Notes under the pieces: generated by a model | What the model was told of the DNA's origin: nothing | Database searches by the model: none | The model's input: only the letters and a program-made list of their open reading frames with translations | Assembly (NCBI GenBank): GCA_003988855.1 | Contig: QYAI01000124.1 | Span: 68,625-132,624 of the forward strand | Length of the DNA: 64,000 bases | Reading direction: 5' to 3' | From: Arachnopeziza araneosa | Taxonomy: Eukaryota > Ascomycota > Leotiomycetes > Helotiales > Arachnopezizaceae | Program-made: the position numbers and the translations under genes | In this document: piece after piece, positions 45,328-57,111 of the stretch | Layout of the letters: each line of letters starts with the position of its first letter | How positions within the stretch are numbered: the stretch's first letter is position 1

Positions 45328-46205
45328 GTTTGCTTCGAGGGGTGCTTGCGATAAGTCGATTGAGATTTTATGCTGTTTGGAAAGCTTTGATGTTGACGTG
45401 AGAAGAATTAGTACAATCGATTTTAACCTCTCGAATGGCCGGGGGCCTCGCTTCGAAGCGTAGGATCAATTTCATCCTGCTCCCGCGTTGTTCCTGTAAG
45501 GCTGGCTGAGCGCTGAAGCTCCAGGACAATCCTTCGAAGCCACCAACCGCTTAGTTGGTTTCAGCTCGATTACATGTAGATCTCGGGCGAATAAGTTTGC
45601 GCTTTATCAGGCCCCCTGAATCTATTTATGGTATTTTGGCGTTGATAAGAAGCGCCAGCCGCGTGACAAAGAAAGTCTGGGCCACCAATCTTGATTTTAC
45701 AGTGATTCAATGCACCAATGAAAAGGAAGACCTCTTTTCTCCTTTTTCATGCATTAGCCACACTCGCGCGCTCAAGGCCGGACCGCGATAATTGTCGACA
45801 CAATGGCTACCGTAGTCAGGCCTCGGAGGATCACAGCTGTCTCAGCAAAACATAGCCACCGGGATACGGTTCGGCTCTCTCCCGACAAGAAGGTCTCTGC
45901 GAGGACTTTACTAGCGCGGTTGTGCTCCTAGATTAGGTATGTATTTCCAGCTGCAGCACGTGATAATGATTACAAATCCATTTGCTGAAAGGTGCCAAGG
46001 CATTCAGGGGACAAACATCAGTATATCCACCATGTCTCATTGTAGCCCTAACCCTAAAACTTGTTTAACAGTAGCACTAGCGCTATAAGCAACACCTACT
46101 CCATATTACCATAACGATTGCTCCACCTCCAAGTCATGTCTGCGAACTGCAGCTAAAATTGTTTATCTAAATAAAAGGAAAAATTATAGCAGAGACTGCT
46201 TCCCG
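45328..46205. other. Intergenic, nothing recognised
   Basis: Upstream region of the membrane protein and 3' flank of the SDR gene. No supported coding frame. Confidence 0.4.
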
Positions 46206-47296
46206 TCATTCTCTCATAGCATCTAGGATCTTCCTAACGTTCGAAAAGTCAAGCTCAGTCAGTGTCTCCTCCCACAGCCGTTCTATCACTACCTTGCCTT
46301 CAAGCGTGTACAGAAAGGCAGCAAATCTACAAGGGGCAATTAGTAAGTGACAACATATTATTAGAGAATGGGAAGGGAGACCTACGGATGAATTTGCCAG
46401 CTCATAAGAAAGCAGCCGTGGGACTCCTTTCCGTGGTTCACAATTGCGTCAACGAAGCACGAGGCGCCAACTTTCGGAGTCCTCCCAAGCATGCCAAAGA
46501 GCATCATGCCGAACTTCCTTCCACCTTGGGCGTCCCGAAAGAGCTCCGTGCCTTTGCACCAGGCACAGTCTGCTAGATTGACGATTACATCGTCGGCCGA
46601 GACGTACTCGACGAGCTTCCAGAGCCACATATGCATCAGTAGCTTGGATGAGTTGTAGGTCTCCTGCTGGTCGAAGTTTTTGGGGTCATCGAAAGATAAA
46701 AGCAGGGGATTCTCTTCTTTGTTGGGCAACTTAGCAGCGAGACTCAATGCTGCGTTGACGATTGTCAAGCGTGCTGGCTTGCCAGCTACGTTCCCCTTGG
46801 CCTTTAGGATAGGCAGGAGAAGCATAGCAAGTAGCACGGTCGAGATGTAGTTAACTTGGATTGTCTCCTCATGGCCGGTATTCTTGTTGGGTGTAAATTG
46901 AAGCTTTCGAGCGCCCGCGTTAAGAAGCACAATGTCGATGCGCGATAGTTGAGCCTGGACACGGTTGGCAAAGGCCTGCACCGACGGATAAGAACTCATG
47001 TCTAGCTGCCAGACCTCTAAAGCAGCTTTTGGATACAGTTCCTGAAGCTTAGCGGCAGCTTCTTTTCCCCTTTCGAGTGAACGCACGGCGACGATTAGTC
47101 TTGATAGTTTGAGGCCTAGGAGCTGGAGCGCGGCTTCATAACCAAGCCCTGTGTTGGCACCAGTGACAATGGCTGTCTGGCCTGAAAGATTTGTATCTGG
47201 AGCTGGCCATACTGTCTTGGCGCGGAATTGATTGTGAAAGAAGACGTTTGGGAAGAACGGGGCAGTTGATGCTGGGAGATCCTTGGAGCCAACCAT
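46206..47296 (-). CDS. Short-chain dehydrogenase/reductase (SDR)
   Basis: Two exons (47296-46386, 46326-46206) give 343 residues and whole codons. The Rossmann motif is TAIVTGANTGLGYEAALQLL, followed by AVRSLERGKEAA (an Arg after the second strand, favouring NADP), the conserved NAG (VLLNAGARK) and the catalytic YNSSK. The usual catalytic Ser region reads TIVNAALSLA, where the expected Ser is not obvious: Ala or the later Ser could occupy the place, so activity should be treated with caution. The last exon, found from the GTAGGT donor and TGTAG acceptor, encodes FAAFLYTLEGKVVIERLWEE, the normal C-terminus of this fungal SDR subgroup; without it the protein would stop at WQIHP. Soluble enzyme, substrate unknown. 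Confidence 0.88.
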
Positions 47297-47739
47297 AGTG
47301 AGCGTTAAGTAATGATAGATGCTTGATTACGGTTGGAAAAGTCAATAAGGGCGAGGAAATCATCCCCGATATATATAGCTCCGTTTATGAGCCATTTCAC
47401 TGAGCCACCTTTCATGATTTTGTGGCGACCACCGATTGTATTCCCTTTCAAGCCAAGGGAAACGGGGCGTCGGAATTAGGAGCTTCGCGACCAATGGGAT
47501 GCGAGCAAATGAAGCTAAACCCAAAACGGCATACAATCACAATAATCACCTGTCAGCAACCCTTACATCATTTCATCTTTCCCCTGTTTTTTCTCCATAG
47601 CACAATATTTGCTATTGACTTATCGGTTGCTCTCTTTCGCTCATCAATTTACCGGCAGTGACACGCCGCGCGGACGCTGGCAGCCTGGGGACCCTCCAGC
47701 GACAGTGATTGTATCCCGCTTTGGGTTACTGGGCATAGG
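47297..47739. other. Divergent promoter region
   Basis: Between the SDR (minus) and the regulator (plus). Nothing specific recognised. Confidence 0.35.
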
Positions 47740-49413
47740 ATGGCTGGCACAAGATCACCTAACGAAAAACCCCCAGGGAAGAACAAAAAGCAGGCTTTAT
47801 TGCCGCCCGCCGTAGTGTTAGATAATGAGTCCTCTCGTGGAACAACAGGACTGCATTTCGTTGTGTCGATTGGAGAGGAGAAGCCTGACCGAGAGTTGCG
47901 CAAGCTCATTCGGAGTCATGTCATGTTGGGAAAAAACCGAGGCAAGGTATTCCCTACTCGAAAAAAGAAAACAAAGGAGGTGCATGAGCCGTTGTCGTCT
48001 AGTTCCAGTCTATCAGGGTCAAGTTCCTCAGACCTCGATGTGGATCTTGCCGAGTCTTCAGCCGCCTCTACCGCGACTTCTGACCCTATACCAGCTCCCA
48101 CCCAAGTTATACCTCACAGCCTTGGGTCCGGTTTATCTACTATTAATTTTGCTGACGCTCTCGAGCCTGGGACAATCGAGGTCGTCCTTCAGCGTGAGTT
48201 GTCTCGGGATTGATGCTACCTACCATGCAGACTGCTCACACAATGTCAATACAGTGTCCTCTATCGCAAAGCAGATTCTATTCCCTTTAGAATCATGTAT
48301 TTTCTTCGACAAGAGAGCCGAGAATTGGATAGCACCATTAGCGACCGATCCCGCCTTTCTCCATGCCAGGATTTTCATGTCAAGATTCTACTTCGAGTCG
48401 CTCGTATCGAAGAAACCAGCCGCCATGAGCCAACGTTCATTACCACACTTTGTCAAAACTATCAAGTTGCTTCGTGAAAGAATGATGCATGATGGTGACG
48501 AGGCAAGGCTTTCAGACAGTACCGCCGCGGCCATCATGGTCCTCATCGTTCATGCACACGTGACAAGCGATTCTAAATCCGCCAAGCATCATATGCAAGG
48601 CCTTTACAAGATAATACTGTTAAGAGGAGGTGTGACGAGCTTCGGGAATAACACAAAGCTGTTAGTCGAAATACTTAGGTACGAATAAGCGTTTACAATG
48701 GTGTTGCATGCTGCAAAGTCCCTAACAGTGGCAGGAAAGATATCGGAATATCCCTCCACGGCGGCTCTAAGCCCATTTTCTTCAGCAACCCGTCTCACGA
48801 TCATTTCCCACCATATCCAGATCTATCACCACTTGTTGAATTGACGAAATCCACCGCAACGGAACATCACCTTACCTCAACCATTTTCCTACAGGAGCTA
48901 GACGATGAGTTATCCCAGGCCTGGAGAGTAATGTCAGATTTCAGCTCCATTATTAATTATGCCGTCGCCTCTGAGCTACGAATCTCCACGGAAACACTTC
49001 TCAATACCATGACCTCGGTCGCTTATCGTCTCCTCGACATGCATTTCGAGAATGGTTCTAAGGACGAGGTGGTACGCATTGGCCTACTTGCTTTCTTGTC
49101 TGCTGTTTTCTTGCCGTGGAAGCAGCTAGGTATTTCTTATCCGCATCTCGCTTCTATGTTAAGAAGTTGCCTGGTTGGAACTGTGGTAGATGGAACGTCC
49201 GTGGAACTCATGCTCTGGCTCCTGATGGTTGGAGCAATGTCTGTTTTTGATAATACGGATGGCCAATGGTTGAGGCCGCTCCTACGGGTTCATATTGAGT
49301 TGTGTGGTGTCAAAGATTGGTGCCAGATGCAAGAGCTGTTGAAGGAGTTTTTATGGATTGGGCTCGTGTATGATAAGCCTGGGAAGTGTATATATGATTC
49401 TGTGCTCTCTTGA
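47740..49413 (+). CDS. DUF3468-type fungal transcription-factor-like protein without a zinc cluster
   Basis: Three exons (47740-48193, 48255-48678, 48735-49413) give 518 residues and whole codons. The N-terminus reads LHFVVSIGEEKPDRELRKLI and RSHVMLGKNRGKVFP, a motif I associate with this widespread group. A Ser-rich linker follows, then the helical regulatory domain (WIAPLATDPAFLHARIFMSR, LRERMMHDGDEARLSDSTAA, HHMQGLYKIILLRGG, LRISTETLLNTMTSVAYRLL, LMLWLLMVGAMSVF, WCQMQELLKEFLWI). There is no Zn2Cys6 cluster upstream. Members are assumed to be nuclear regulators from domain resemblance only. It lies between the SDR and the velvet gene, so a role in local control is conceivable but not shown. 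Confidence 0.85.
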
Positions 49414-49622
49414 TTGTGTATTTTTGGCTGGGTTTATTGTGCAACCTATCAGATTATGGTGGGGCTTAGCAGGAATACCGAAGCTGAGATAAAATCAGCA
49501 GTTATTTTACCATGGCATACGAAAATTTTAAAAAACAAAAATGCATCATTTGTAGCTGGCTATTCCCTCTATGAAATCTTCATATTATTAAGAGATAATC
49601 TAAGCTAAGAAATTTTGTTCGA

Positions 49623-52532
49623 TCAATGATGGAAAAAAGGCTCAGCCATCGCAGACCAAGGAAACCAACCCGAACAGCCCACGCACCATTCGTTCCCATC
49701 TCCACTAGATTTGGTACACTCGGAACTGTGAAATCTGCAGCGGCAAAGCTTTCCAAATGGCTCTTGATGGAGATGGTTGTTGCCTTGTGACAAAGTTGGT
49801 TTGGCAGAGTTACTGCTTCCATTCCTGGTTTCAGACGGAGCTGTGCTGCTCTCAAAGGTGATAGGACGGTCTGTTTGGTTACTTAGTGGCTCAGGCGGAG
49901 TGAAGATAGGATTTATGAATGCTGGATTCGTGATAGTGTCAAATATATCTTCCATGGGGTAAGAAGATGAGGAGGGGTCATTGAAAGTTGGAAGTTGATT
50001 ATCCTGCAGAGGCGCATTTGAAGAAACCTGAGCGGGGCATGAAATGTGAGATAGCTCAGGTCTCAGTAGGTGTGTTGAAGAGGTATGCGGTTGCGGTTGA
50101 GGAAGGATAGTCAACCTTTCACTTCCATGCGCGTCTTTTTGAGTACTTTTTGATTGTCCCTCGAATTGTGGTCCAGGAGTCAAGGTTGTCGTTGCAGCTG
50201 CATCTCGGTTACTCGAAGAGATTAACCCCGCAACCATTTCGCGAATCTCTTGTCTCTCGACACTCTGTCGTTGTTCAAGAAGACCTTGAATTTGTGATGT
50301 CAGAGTTTGAGTACTTCTTTGTCGAATAAGTTCTGCTTCCTTCATAGCTTCCGAGAGAACCTTGTTGTACGCATTTTGTGCGACGCGATCCTCCCATAAC
50401 GGCCCAGGAATGAACAAACTCGGGTTTCTTTCTCGAAAACCGGCATGTAATTTATCAAAGAGACGCCACCACTTCTCTGACTCTGTGCCTCCTTTGTCTA
50501 CTTTCAACATGGTAGAATCAAATTTGTGGACCTTGATAAGATGGTCACGTTTCAACCTGTCTACCGAGGGCCATGCTCCAAAGAAACAATTTGGAGAAGC
50601 TGGATCTTGGCCAGCAGCAAACTCGGTACAAATTAAATACCGGTTATACTGATCCGTATTCTTCTTCTTCCGTTTTGGATTTCCATCTCTGTAAGGCGCA
50701 TCCTCGTCGGACGTGTCAATCAGTTCCGATCTACTTCTCTGGCGCCGATTGGTAGTGATTCTAGTAGCCTGAGAAACCGCAGAAGGCGTATTTGTACTGT
50801 GGGAGGTGGAATTTTCAGTTGAGGATAAAGCTTCAGGCGATTTCTGTCCAACATGATTGACTGCATCTGAATGCAGATGTTGATAGAAATCATCAACTAG
50901 CCGCTCCACCAACTTGGACTTCGCTTTGTGGTCGATCAGAGGACCATCAAATTTAAGGCAGCCATTATTGGCATAATTTAGACCATTAAAAACACTTACA
51001 AAGTCCAAATACCAGCTGAAGAATATTTTATGAGCGAGACGATGACGACTGGCAGTCCGAATGCCCTGTGGCAAAATATCCTCCCACGGTCTTGAATAGT
51101 GAGTAAACCACCATCCATGCGATGCACGCTTGACTATATGAGATGGCGGCTCTCCATTGGTGGGAGCAATTGATAATTCAAGGCTTAAATTAATAAGTTC
51201 TACTGCATCGAGCCTTAGAACAGGTGGCAAAATTTTGATGAAATTAACCCAGATCTTTTTCCTGGATATGTCAGAAATATTTTTCACTGTTTTAATGGAA
51301 ACTAGAGGTGTTGTTCTGCTTGTATCACTGAAGTCGTTAGCAAGGAGCAGGTTGAGTATCGGAGATTAGCTCCAAACATACTTACGCTGTTGCAATTTCT
51401 GATCTCTAGGCATTAGTGACCTCTCCTGGATTTGGAGGTCGGATAATGTCGTCAATAGCTTCTTAGCATCGTGATGATGAAAAAAATCTACAACTTGATT
51501 GTCGTTGAGTTTTTCTGTTGTTGATCTAAGATTCTCTCTCAATCTTGTCGGATGCAGATTGGGACTGCATGATTTTATACCTAAAGTGCCAGCGGGGCTT
51601 TTGTCGGAATCGAGAGGTGAGAGGCAGCCTAGAAGCTTTTCTGTGGAAGGCATGAAATCCTTAGGCGGAGAGTACGTTGAATCATTCCATATGGAAGCCC
51701 GGTCAACTCTCGGTTCGGATTCATCTAGGTCGGATTGCTCGGAGCTTGACAGTTCAGAGTCTCTCTCATGTTTAATGACTCTTTCTTCCTTGATGTATTC
51801 CTTCCGCCTATGCGTCCCCCTCATCCTCATCAGTATTGGTCGTAAACCCAAAACTTGTTGTACTTGGGTACTTGTAACTTTTCCAGGATGGTTTTCCGGG
51901 TCGGAAACCGGAAAAGTTGCGGAGTTGGTCCTAGTTCGCCAAATGAAGTTTTCGTGGAGGGATCCTACATCTCCGGAGTGTTCTTGTTCCAATATTTCTG
52001 TCAGTTTGATAACTGAGCTTTCCCCATTTTCTGGATTGTTGATCTTCTCATAAAGATTGAAGCATAACCTATATTTTCCTTCGTGCTTAACAGACAGGTT
52101 AGGAAAGGTGAAGTGGGTAGCCCGGATGGGGTGATCTAGGTAGTCAGCGCAGGAGACTAGATACCCTGTAAGAACAGGCACAATGTAATTGCTATCTAAA
52201 GATGAGATGATCGGGCGTCTATGGGTTAACGCTACTTCGAGTATAGCAGATAATATGAATGTTGATGTGTAAGAGATGGTAATATCGACTTGGCGGTCAC
52301 CTTTGCGTTCGTAGACAAGAAGTTGAACAATAGGTGGCGGATCTACAGGACGATGGTTGACGGCGAATATGCTATCAGTTATGCAAGTGCGACCTTCCTC
52401 GGGTTGTTGAATGATAATGAGAACATAGGTCAGTTCCTGGTTGCTTACGGTTGTTCGAGTGAACAATGTGCCGTACTGAAGAAGGGTCTCGAAAGCGGAG
52501 GCGTCCAGGCCCTCCTTAACATCGTCTGACAT
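49623..52532 (-). CDS. Velvet-domain regulator fused to a zinc-finger-like C-terminal half
   Basis: Exon 1 (52532-51386) encodes 382 residues with a VeA-type velvet domain at about 33-170: ELTYVLIIIQQPEEGRTC, RPVDPPPIVQLLVYE, VLTGYLVSCADYLDHP and FTFPNLSVKHEGKYRLCFNL. It ends with a strong GTAAGT donor in mid-codon. Exon 2 (51286-49623) is a 1.66-kb open frame with no ATG in its first 250 codons, so it must be spliced to something upstream. The AACAG acceptor at 51287 joins it in phase, giving about 936 residues. An alternative acceptor 41 nt earlier (branch GCTAAC, CTTCAG) gives a protein that stops after eight more codons (51302). The second half contains KRKKK (possible nuclear signal), a C-x13-C-x14-H-x4-H segment (RYLICTEFAAGQ, SVDRLKRDHLIKVH), and a Cys-rich end. 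Velvet proteins link development and secondary metabolism. Confidence 0.8.
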
Positions 52533-53835
52533 AGCGTGGCCGCGTTGCTGAGTCGCTTAAAGATAGAAGGAGCGCATACTCTTAAGCTGGTCCTGTTCTG
52601 GGGTTTCCTAGCGATGATATGGGTTCTCGTACAGTGTCTTATAGCCTCGTCATTGAGATGGGGTCAATAAAGTTCCGATTTTTGGAGGAGGCGTGTTTAG
52701 AATCTTGATGATCAACCTTCAGATAGCATAAATATTCGGCGAGGCAGCGAAAAAGAAAGTGATAATTTAAGAAGGTAGCGTTGCTTTTTCCTATTCACGG
52801 AATTTCCTGACTGCGCTTGAATCACGTGATTTAAACACGAGCATTCGTGGATCGAGTGGAACTTGAGGCTTTCCAAAGAGATAGTCACGAAAAATCGAGA
52901 GTGAGAGTCTCGAATCCGCATTGAAAATGCGTAATATCATTATATAGGACAGAATATTCATGGTTGTATTGTGATCTTGCTATGATGTCTTGTGTCAAGA
53001 TACGCAAATTCATGGGGATATCGATTGTGGGCTTAATCAGGCTTGAAAGTACTCAAGAAATTGCTCAACTCAAGATATATATAAAGGCGTATATCTCCAA
53101 TACTAGCAATTCAGTCGATCAAAACAGAACTTGTCAAAACTTGTCGTATTTGGCTTACTTGAAATTCCGAATGTCGAAGATCATCTCACATCATCCTCTT
53201 CCCGCGAGCATTGAGTCGCACGGTCGAGCAAACGCAAACATCAACCAGCAGTCCGTGGGGATTAGCACAGATGTTGATAGTGATCTCAACGAATCCGAAA
53301 ACACCTGCAACGCCAATGATCTAAACGGTGCTTCCGAGTCTCCGAAAGCCATCGTCAATCCTCTTCCTTCCAATCAGTCTCCACTATCGCTCAACGCCAC
53401 AAATCTTTCTCAATTACGACAAAGACCGACACAATGTGAATTCTGGGCTTGCAAAATTGAACGCCACGAGTTTATTGCATATCGATTATCTTCAACTCAA
53501 TTGCGAAGTTCGCTACCCGTGCTTCTTCATGAGATAATTTAGGGGTTGACCGAGGTCGTCATTTCATCAGGCCTTGTCTCATGGAGTGGCTTCAGGAGTT
53601 TGATACTGGGTTGAAGACCAACGAATTCTACCTGTTGCAAGAGATGAGTGATCGTACTTGAAACAGATTATGGAGCTTGAAGAGTAGGGAGTTTTTGAGA
53701 ATGTTGGATGCTTACATTATTCTGGAAGTATGGGAAGAATTCTTGTAACAATAAATGTTGAGACGAGTTCCAGGCTCTTTGTTCAAACTGCCGTCATAAT
53801 CCGTATCCACAGGAAACTATTAATTTATCTAAACG
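52533..53835. other. Intergenic with one doubtful small frame
   Basis: Upstream of the velvet gene and downstream of the F-box gene. A plus-strand frame at about 53172-53542 (MSKIISHHPLPASIESHGRA onward, ending LPVLLHEII) has Ser/Asn-rich but plausible composition; no family is recognised and I do not call it. CACGTGATTTAAA lies near 52824. Confidence 0.35.
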
Positions 53836-55482
53836 CTAACTATATCTTTCAAACATGTACCCCTTCCGATATATAGGGTGCCTAGCCCGCCCAGAATTTG
53901 GAAAGTATGTTTCGAGACCGCGACATAACAGATCTAGATTCTCCCTCCGGTAAACATCAACGTGATTTGAAATGCTCAATGATTCAACGCTGACACAAGC
54001 CCATTCCTTGCGAGGACGTTTCTCCAGAGTCAAGCCGTCAACAGTCCCGATGCTAACCTCCTTGAGTTTGGGAAGCATACTACAAAAAGCCGCGAGATGA
54101 TGTAAAGAAACCCTTTCGTAAATAATATCAGGTTCGTATGCTGTACTGATATAGAACTCTGAATGACCGAGCAAAAGTGTTTCGAGGGCAGGGAGCCCAG
54201 CGGTGATAGATCGGTATAGGTTGAGATCTAGAATATCTAGAAAGTTCGGTGCTACGCTCAAACGGAGGATTCTCAGGTGGGGAAGCGGTAGGAGCATGGT
54301 CATGCTCGATCTTAAGTCTACCGGTCGGATCTGTGGGCGAGGTCGATGCCCACATTCTCGGCAGTGGGGAAACCATCCTCCGCCCGCCAGTGCCAATTCC
54401 TTCAAGCCCCCCAGCCGGCAGCTAGTGTTTGCGGCAGATACAACGTCCAAAAACTTTCTCCCAGTGATTTCGATTGGAAATTTAATATTGAGAAGACTCA
54501 GTCCGGCATTATCGAGACCATTGAAAAAGACGGTTGGGGATCGTCTCCCACAATTAGTTGAGGCACGCAAACTACTGTTATGTGAAGGTTGATTGCTCTG
54601 ACAAGTCCAGCTGCTCGTAGTTATATTGACACACGACTGATCGCATTGTTGTGGTTCAAATGCAGTTAAATTCAACCAAAGCTTCTTGAGCGCAGGTAAA
54701 TACCTGTTCTTGACAGCCGTGATTTCGGGGGTATACCAGTTCCGGGTTAAGCTAAGAGTCAGATTTTCCAACGTAGATTTACGGAAAATCATCTCAAGTG
54801 GAAGGGAAAATTGGTTGTATTGTGGCCAATGACAACGTATTCGAGGGTCGAGTCGCAAGTGTTTGAGTGGTGACTGTCGTATTAAGGCTAGTAGATGAGC
54901 CTCGTGATCTCGCACCGATAGGGATTCCAATTTTGGAGTATAATGTAGCCCATCTAACAGTTTAAGTGTAATACTAGGGGTTCGTCTGTATTGAATGAAT
55001 CTGATATGTATCTGGGTCAGATTTGAGCCAGGTACTCCAATGAGCGGCACCAGAAGTCTCTCATCCACATTCGAAATGCGAAGACGTCGAAGGTTTGTCA
55101 ATGACTCTGATAGTGGCCGTAGCTCAAATAATTCTCCCCAAAACTCTTCCCATGTTTTCTTACTTGATTTGCTCTTGGGCTTAGCCTGGAATTGCTGCGG
55201 TAAAACAATCGCAGTCTCACTTTCTAAGAATATATTCTGGATCTTTGGGACGTAAAAGTCATACAATCGAAGGTCTTTGTTTTGAAGTTTTCGATATCGA
55301 TATTGGAAGTTCTCCGGGAGACAAGATAATATGGGTGACAAAGAGTATATTGTTCTCCATAGTTCGTTAGTCGCAGCGTGAAAGAATGCTTTACAAGTTC
55401 GGGCAAGCCGAGCAAGATCATGAGGCTCAAGAGATTTGAAGATCAAGTATTGAATGTCTTCGAGTAACAGTAAGGGATGCAT
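53836..55482 (-). CDS. F-box protein with degenerate leucine-rich repeats
   Basis: A single-exon frame of 548 residues. The F-box is at residues 3-45: LLLLEDIQYLIFKSLEPHDL, then ARLARTCKAFFHAATNELWR. After it come irregular Leu-rich repeats: LTNLRRLRISNVD, KLESLSVRDHEAH, LKHLRLDPRIR, LENLTLSLTRNW, LKKLWLNLTAF, LLNIKFPIEITG, LKELALAGGGWF, LRILRLSVAPNFLDIL, LETLLLGHSEF and LKEVSIGTVDGL. This arrangement fits an SCF substrate receptor acting through Skp1. A Cys-rich insertion (about residue 285-300) and an HCRECGHRPRPQ segment could bind zinc. Start MHPLLLLEDIQ places the F-box at the extreme N-terminus, as is usual. Substrate unknown. Confidence 0.85.
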   Translation of the reverse strand: MHPLLLLEDIQYLIFKSLEPHDLARLARTCKAFFHAATNELWRTIYSLSPILSCLPENFQYRYRKLQNKDLRLYDFYVPKIQNIFLESETAIVLPQQFQAKPKSKSSKKTWEEFWGELFELRPLSESLTNLRRLRISNVDERLLVPLIGVPGSNLTQIHIRFIQYRRTPSITLKLLDGLHYTPKLESLSVRDHEAHLLALIRQSPLKHLRLDPRIRCHWPQYNQFSLPLEMIFRKSTLENLTLSLTRNWYTPEITAVKNRYLPALKKLWLNLTAFEPQQCDQSCVNITTSSWTCQSNQPSHNSSLRASTNCGRRSPTVFFNGLDNAGLSLLNIKFPIEITGRKFLDVVSAANTSCRLGGLKELALAGGGWFPHCRECGHRPRPQIRPVDLRSSMTMLLPLPHLRILRLSVAPNFLDILDLNLYRSITAGLPALETLLLGHSEFYISTAYEPDIIYERVSLHHLAAFCSMLPKLKEVSIGTVDGLTLEKRPRKEWACVSVESLSISNHVDVYRRENLDLLCRGLETYFPNSGRARHPIYRKGYMFERYS

Positions 55483-56006
55483 TTTGCCAGCTAACTTATG
55501 ATGAGAAATATTTAGTTGCTATTAGGGGAATGGTGAGATTTTATGTTGTTGTATGAGTCATTATCATCAGTGTTGCAATGGCTGCGCCGCAATTTAATCA
55601 CGTGCGTGGGAAGAAGAGTTTTGATGTTCCTGTCATTTAAGCGAAGTGCACACTTTGCTGCAGCAGAGTTTTGTATCCTTTCCCTTATAGACAGATAATA
55701 TCGGAATCTGAGAGTTAAACCGGGTAAAAGATCGGCAAGTCTTAGCTAGGTTAGCGATGTTACTGCTATTTAGACATTCCTTAGTATCTATTTGGGTACG
55801 ATTAGAATGGCAACAAACTTTCATAACTTCCTGCTCGCATAAACCAGCCACAACTAACGTAAGTAGTATAGCTTCGGAAGGATATCTTGCCGACTCTATA
55901 TTATGTAATCGAGTTTTTTTCTTCCAAGTACTTTCTAGTGTATTTTATAGTATAGCTAGATTTTTGTAAAATAATAAGTAAATAGTAATAAAGATTTAAA
56001 ACAATT
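55483..56006. other. Upstream region with a possible F-box fragment
   Basis: Minus-strand codons around 55700-55790 read NIANLAKTCRSFTRFNSQIP, which resembles the DLARLARTCKAFFHA segment of the adjacent F-box protein. It could be a decayed partial duplicate, but the stretch is very short. The remainder is AT-rich. Confidence 0.3.
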
Positions 56007-57111
56007 ATGTATTCTTTATATTTTTATTATTCTGTTCAATCCATCCAACCATCAACCATTATCACACTTTCATCTAATGTTATCACGTTTTCGCCTTCCC
56101 AATATCCTCAAAATGGCGTCCCTACCAGCTCAACTACTTCGTCAAGCACGCTTGTCCCTGTTTTCTTTACAACTAAACCTCCTGTTACTATACAGCCTAT
56201 GCCAACAATTTCCATAACCAGTCCACCACCATATGTTCCTCAGGTAACATACTCTAGCGGCAAACCACATCCAACCTGTAGTCACGCCCTTGGTTGTGGC
56301 TCAAACAACTGTGGTCTGTTTGGGTGCGGGCATCAATGCGGAATTTTTGGCTGCGATGGCGGTTGCGGCATCTTTGGCTGTGGCGGAGGCTTTGGGCTTT
56401 TTGGATGCAGTGGGACCTGTGAATTTCTTCTGGGCTGCACAACTCCCAATTGCGGGCACGGCAATGACAATCTAGAGCAAGAATCATCGACCTGTATCTC
56501 GACCACCTATTCTGACTGCTCAACAATATGCTCTACGGCACCATCAACTTGCGTTTCGACATGCACAAGCTATACTGGATGCGAAGCAACTGCTACATCT
56601 GGCTTATATATGGCATGACGACCATCACTGGAGAAGCTCCTTTTGTTTTCGTAAACTTGGAAGCGGGTTGGATTACAAGTACTCCTGCGGCTAGCGCTGT
56701 CAGCTCTGTTGAATCTGTTTGGAGTTCGATGTTGCTTTCGACATACCGTCCAGGAGCAGTCAGTATAAATTATACATCAATGGCAAGCGGTCCCAGCAGC
56801 AGCCTACCACCAGCAGTAAACTTCCTACTACTACACCTCCTACAACCACAAAAACTCCGACTCCACCGGCAACTCCATCAGCTGCATGCTCAGCAATAGC
56901 GAACCTCGTAGACACAGACGTTTATATATGGACTAGTTATGTTGCTAATAATGGTTTTAACCTCAAGATGGATGAGACTGACGATTGTCCTGGTCTTGCT
57001 TCTGGCCATACGTGGGTCGCAAATCAGGAGTTTACATTTAATCTCCTGATCACTCACCTCCAAGTCCTAATATGTGTTCAGAAGGCAATTCTTGCGGCTG
57101 GGGGCCCTTAG
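56007..57111 (+). pseudogene. Cys/Gly-rich surface-protein tail, apparently broken
   Basis: Two plus-strand frames look like consecutive pieces of one protein. The first (56007-56618) has a Thr/Pro/Ser-rich stretch, a CGLFGCGHQCGIFGCDGG-type repeat of C-x-F-G-C units, then CISTTYSDCSTICSTAPS, CVSTCTSYTGC. The second (56719-57111) holds a TTTPPTTTKTPTPP linker and a closing domain, CSAIANLVDTDVYIWTSYVA and FNLKMDETDDCPGLASGHTW. Such an order is typical of the C-terminal part of long secreted fungal proteins, for example GH18 chitinase-like ones. Here no catalytic domain or signal peptide precedes it, the two frames are out of phase, and no good intron joins them. The final domain also seems to be cut after LAAGGP. 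A truncated, decaying copy is the simplest reading. Confidence 0.5.
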
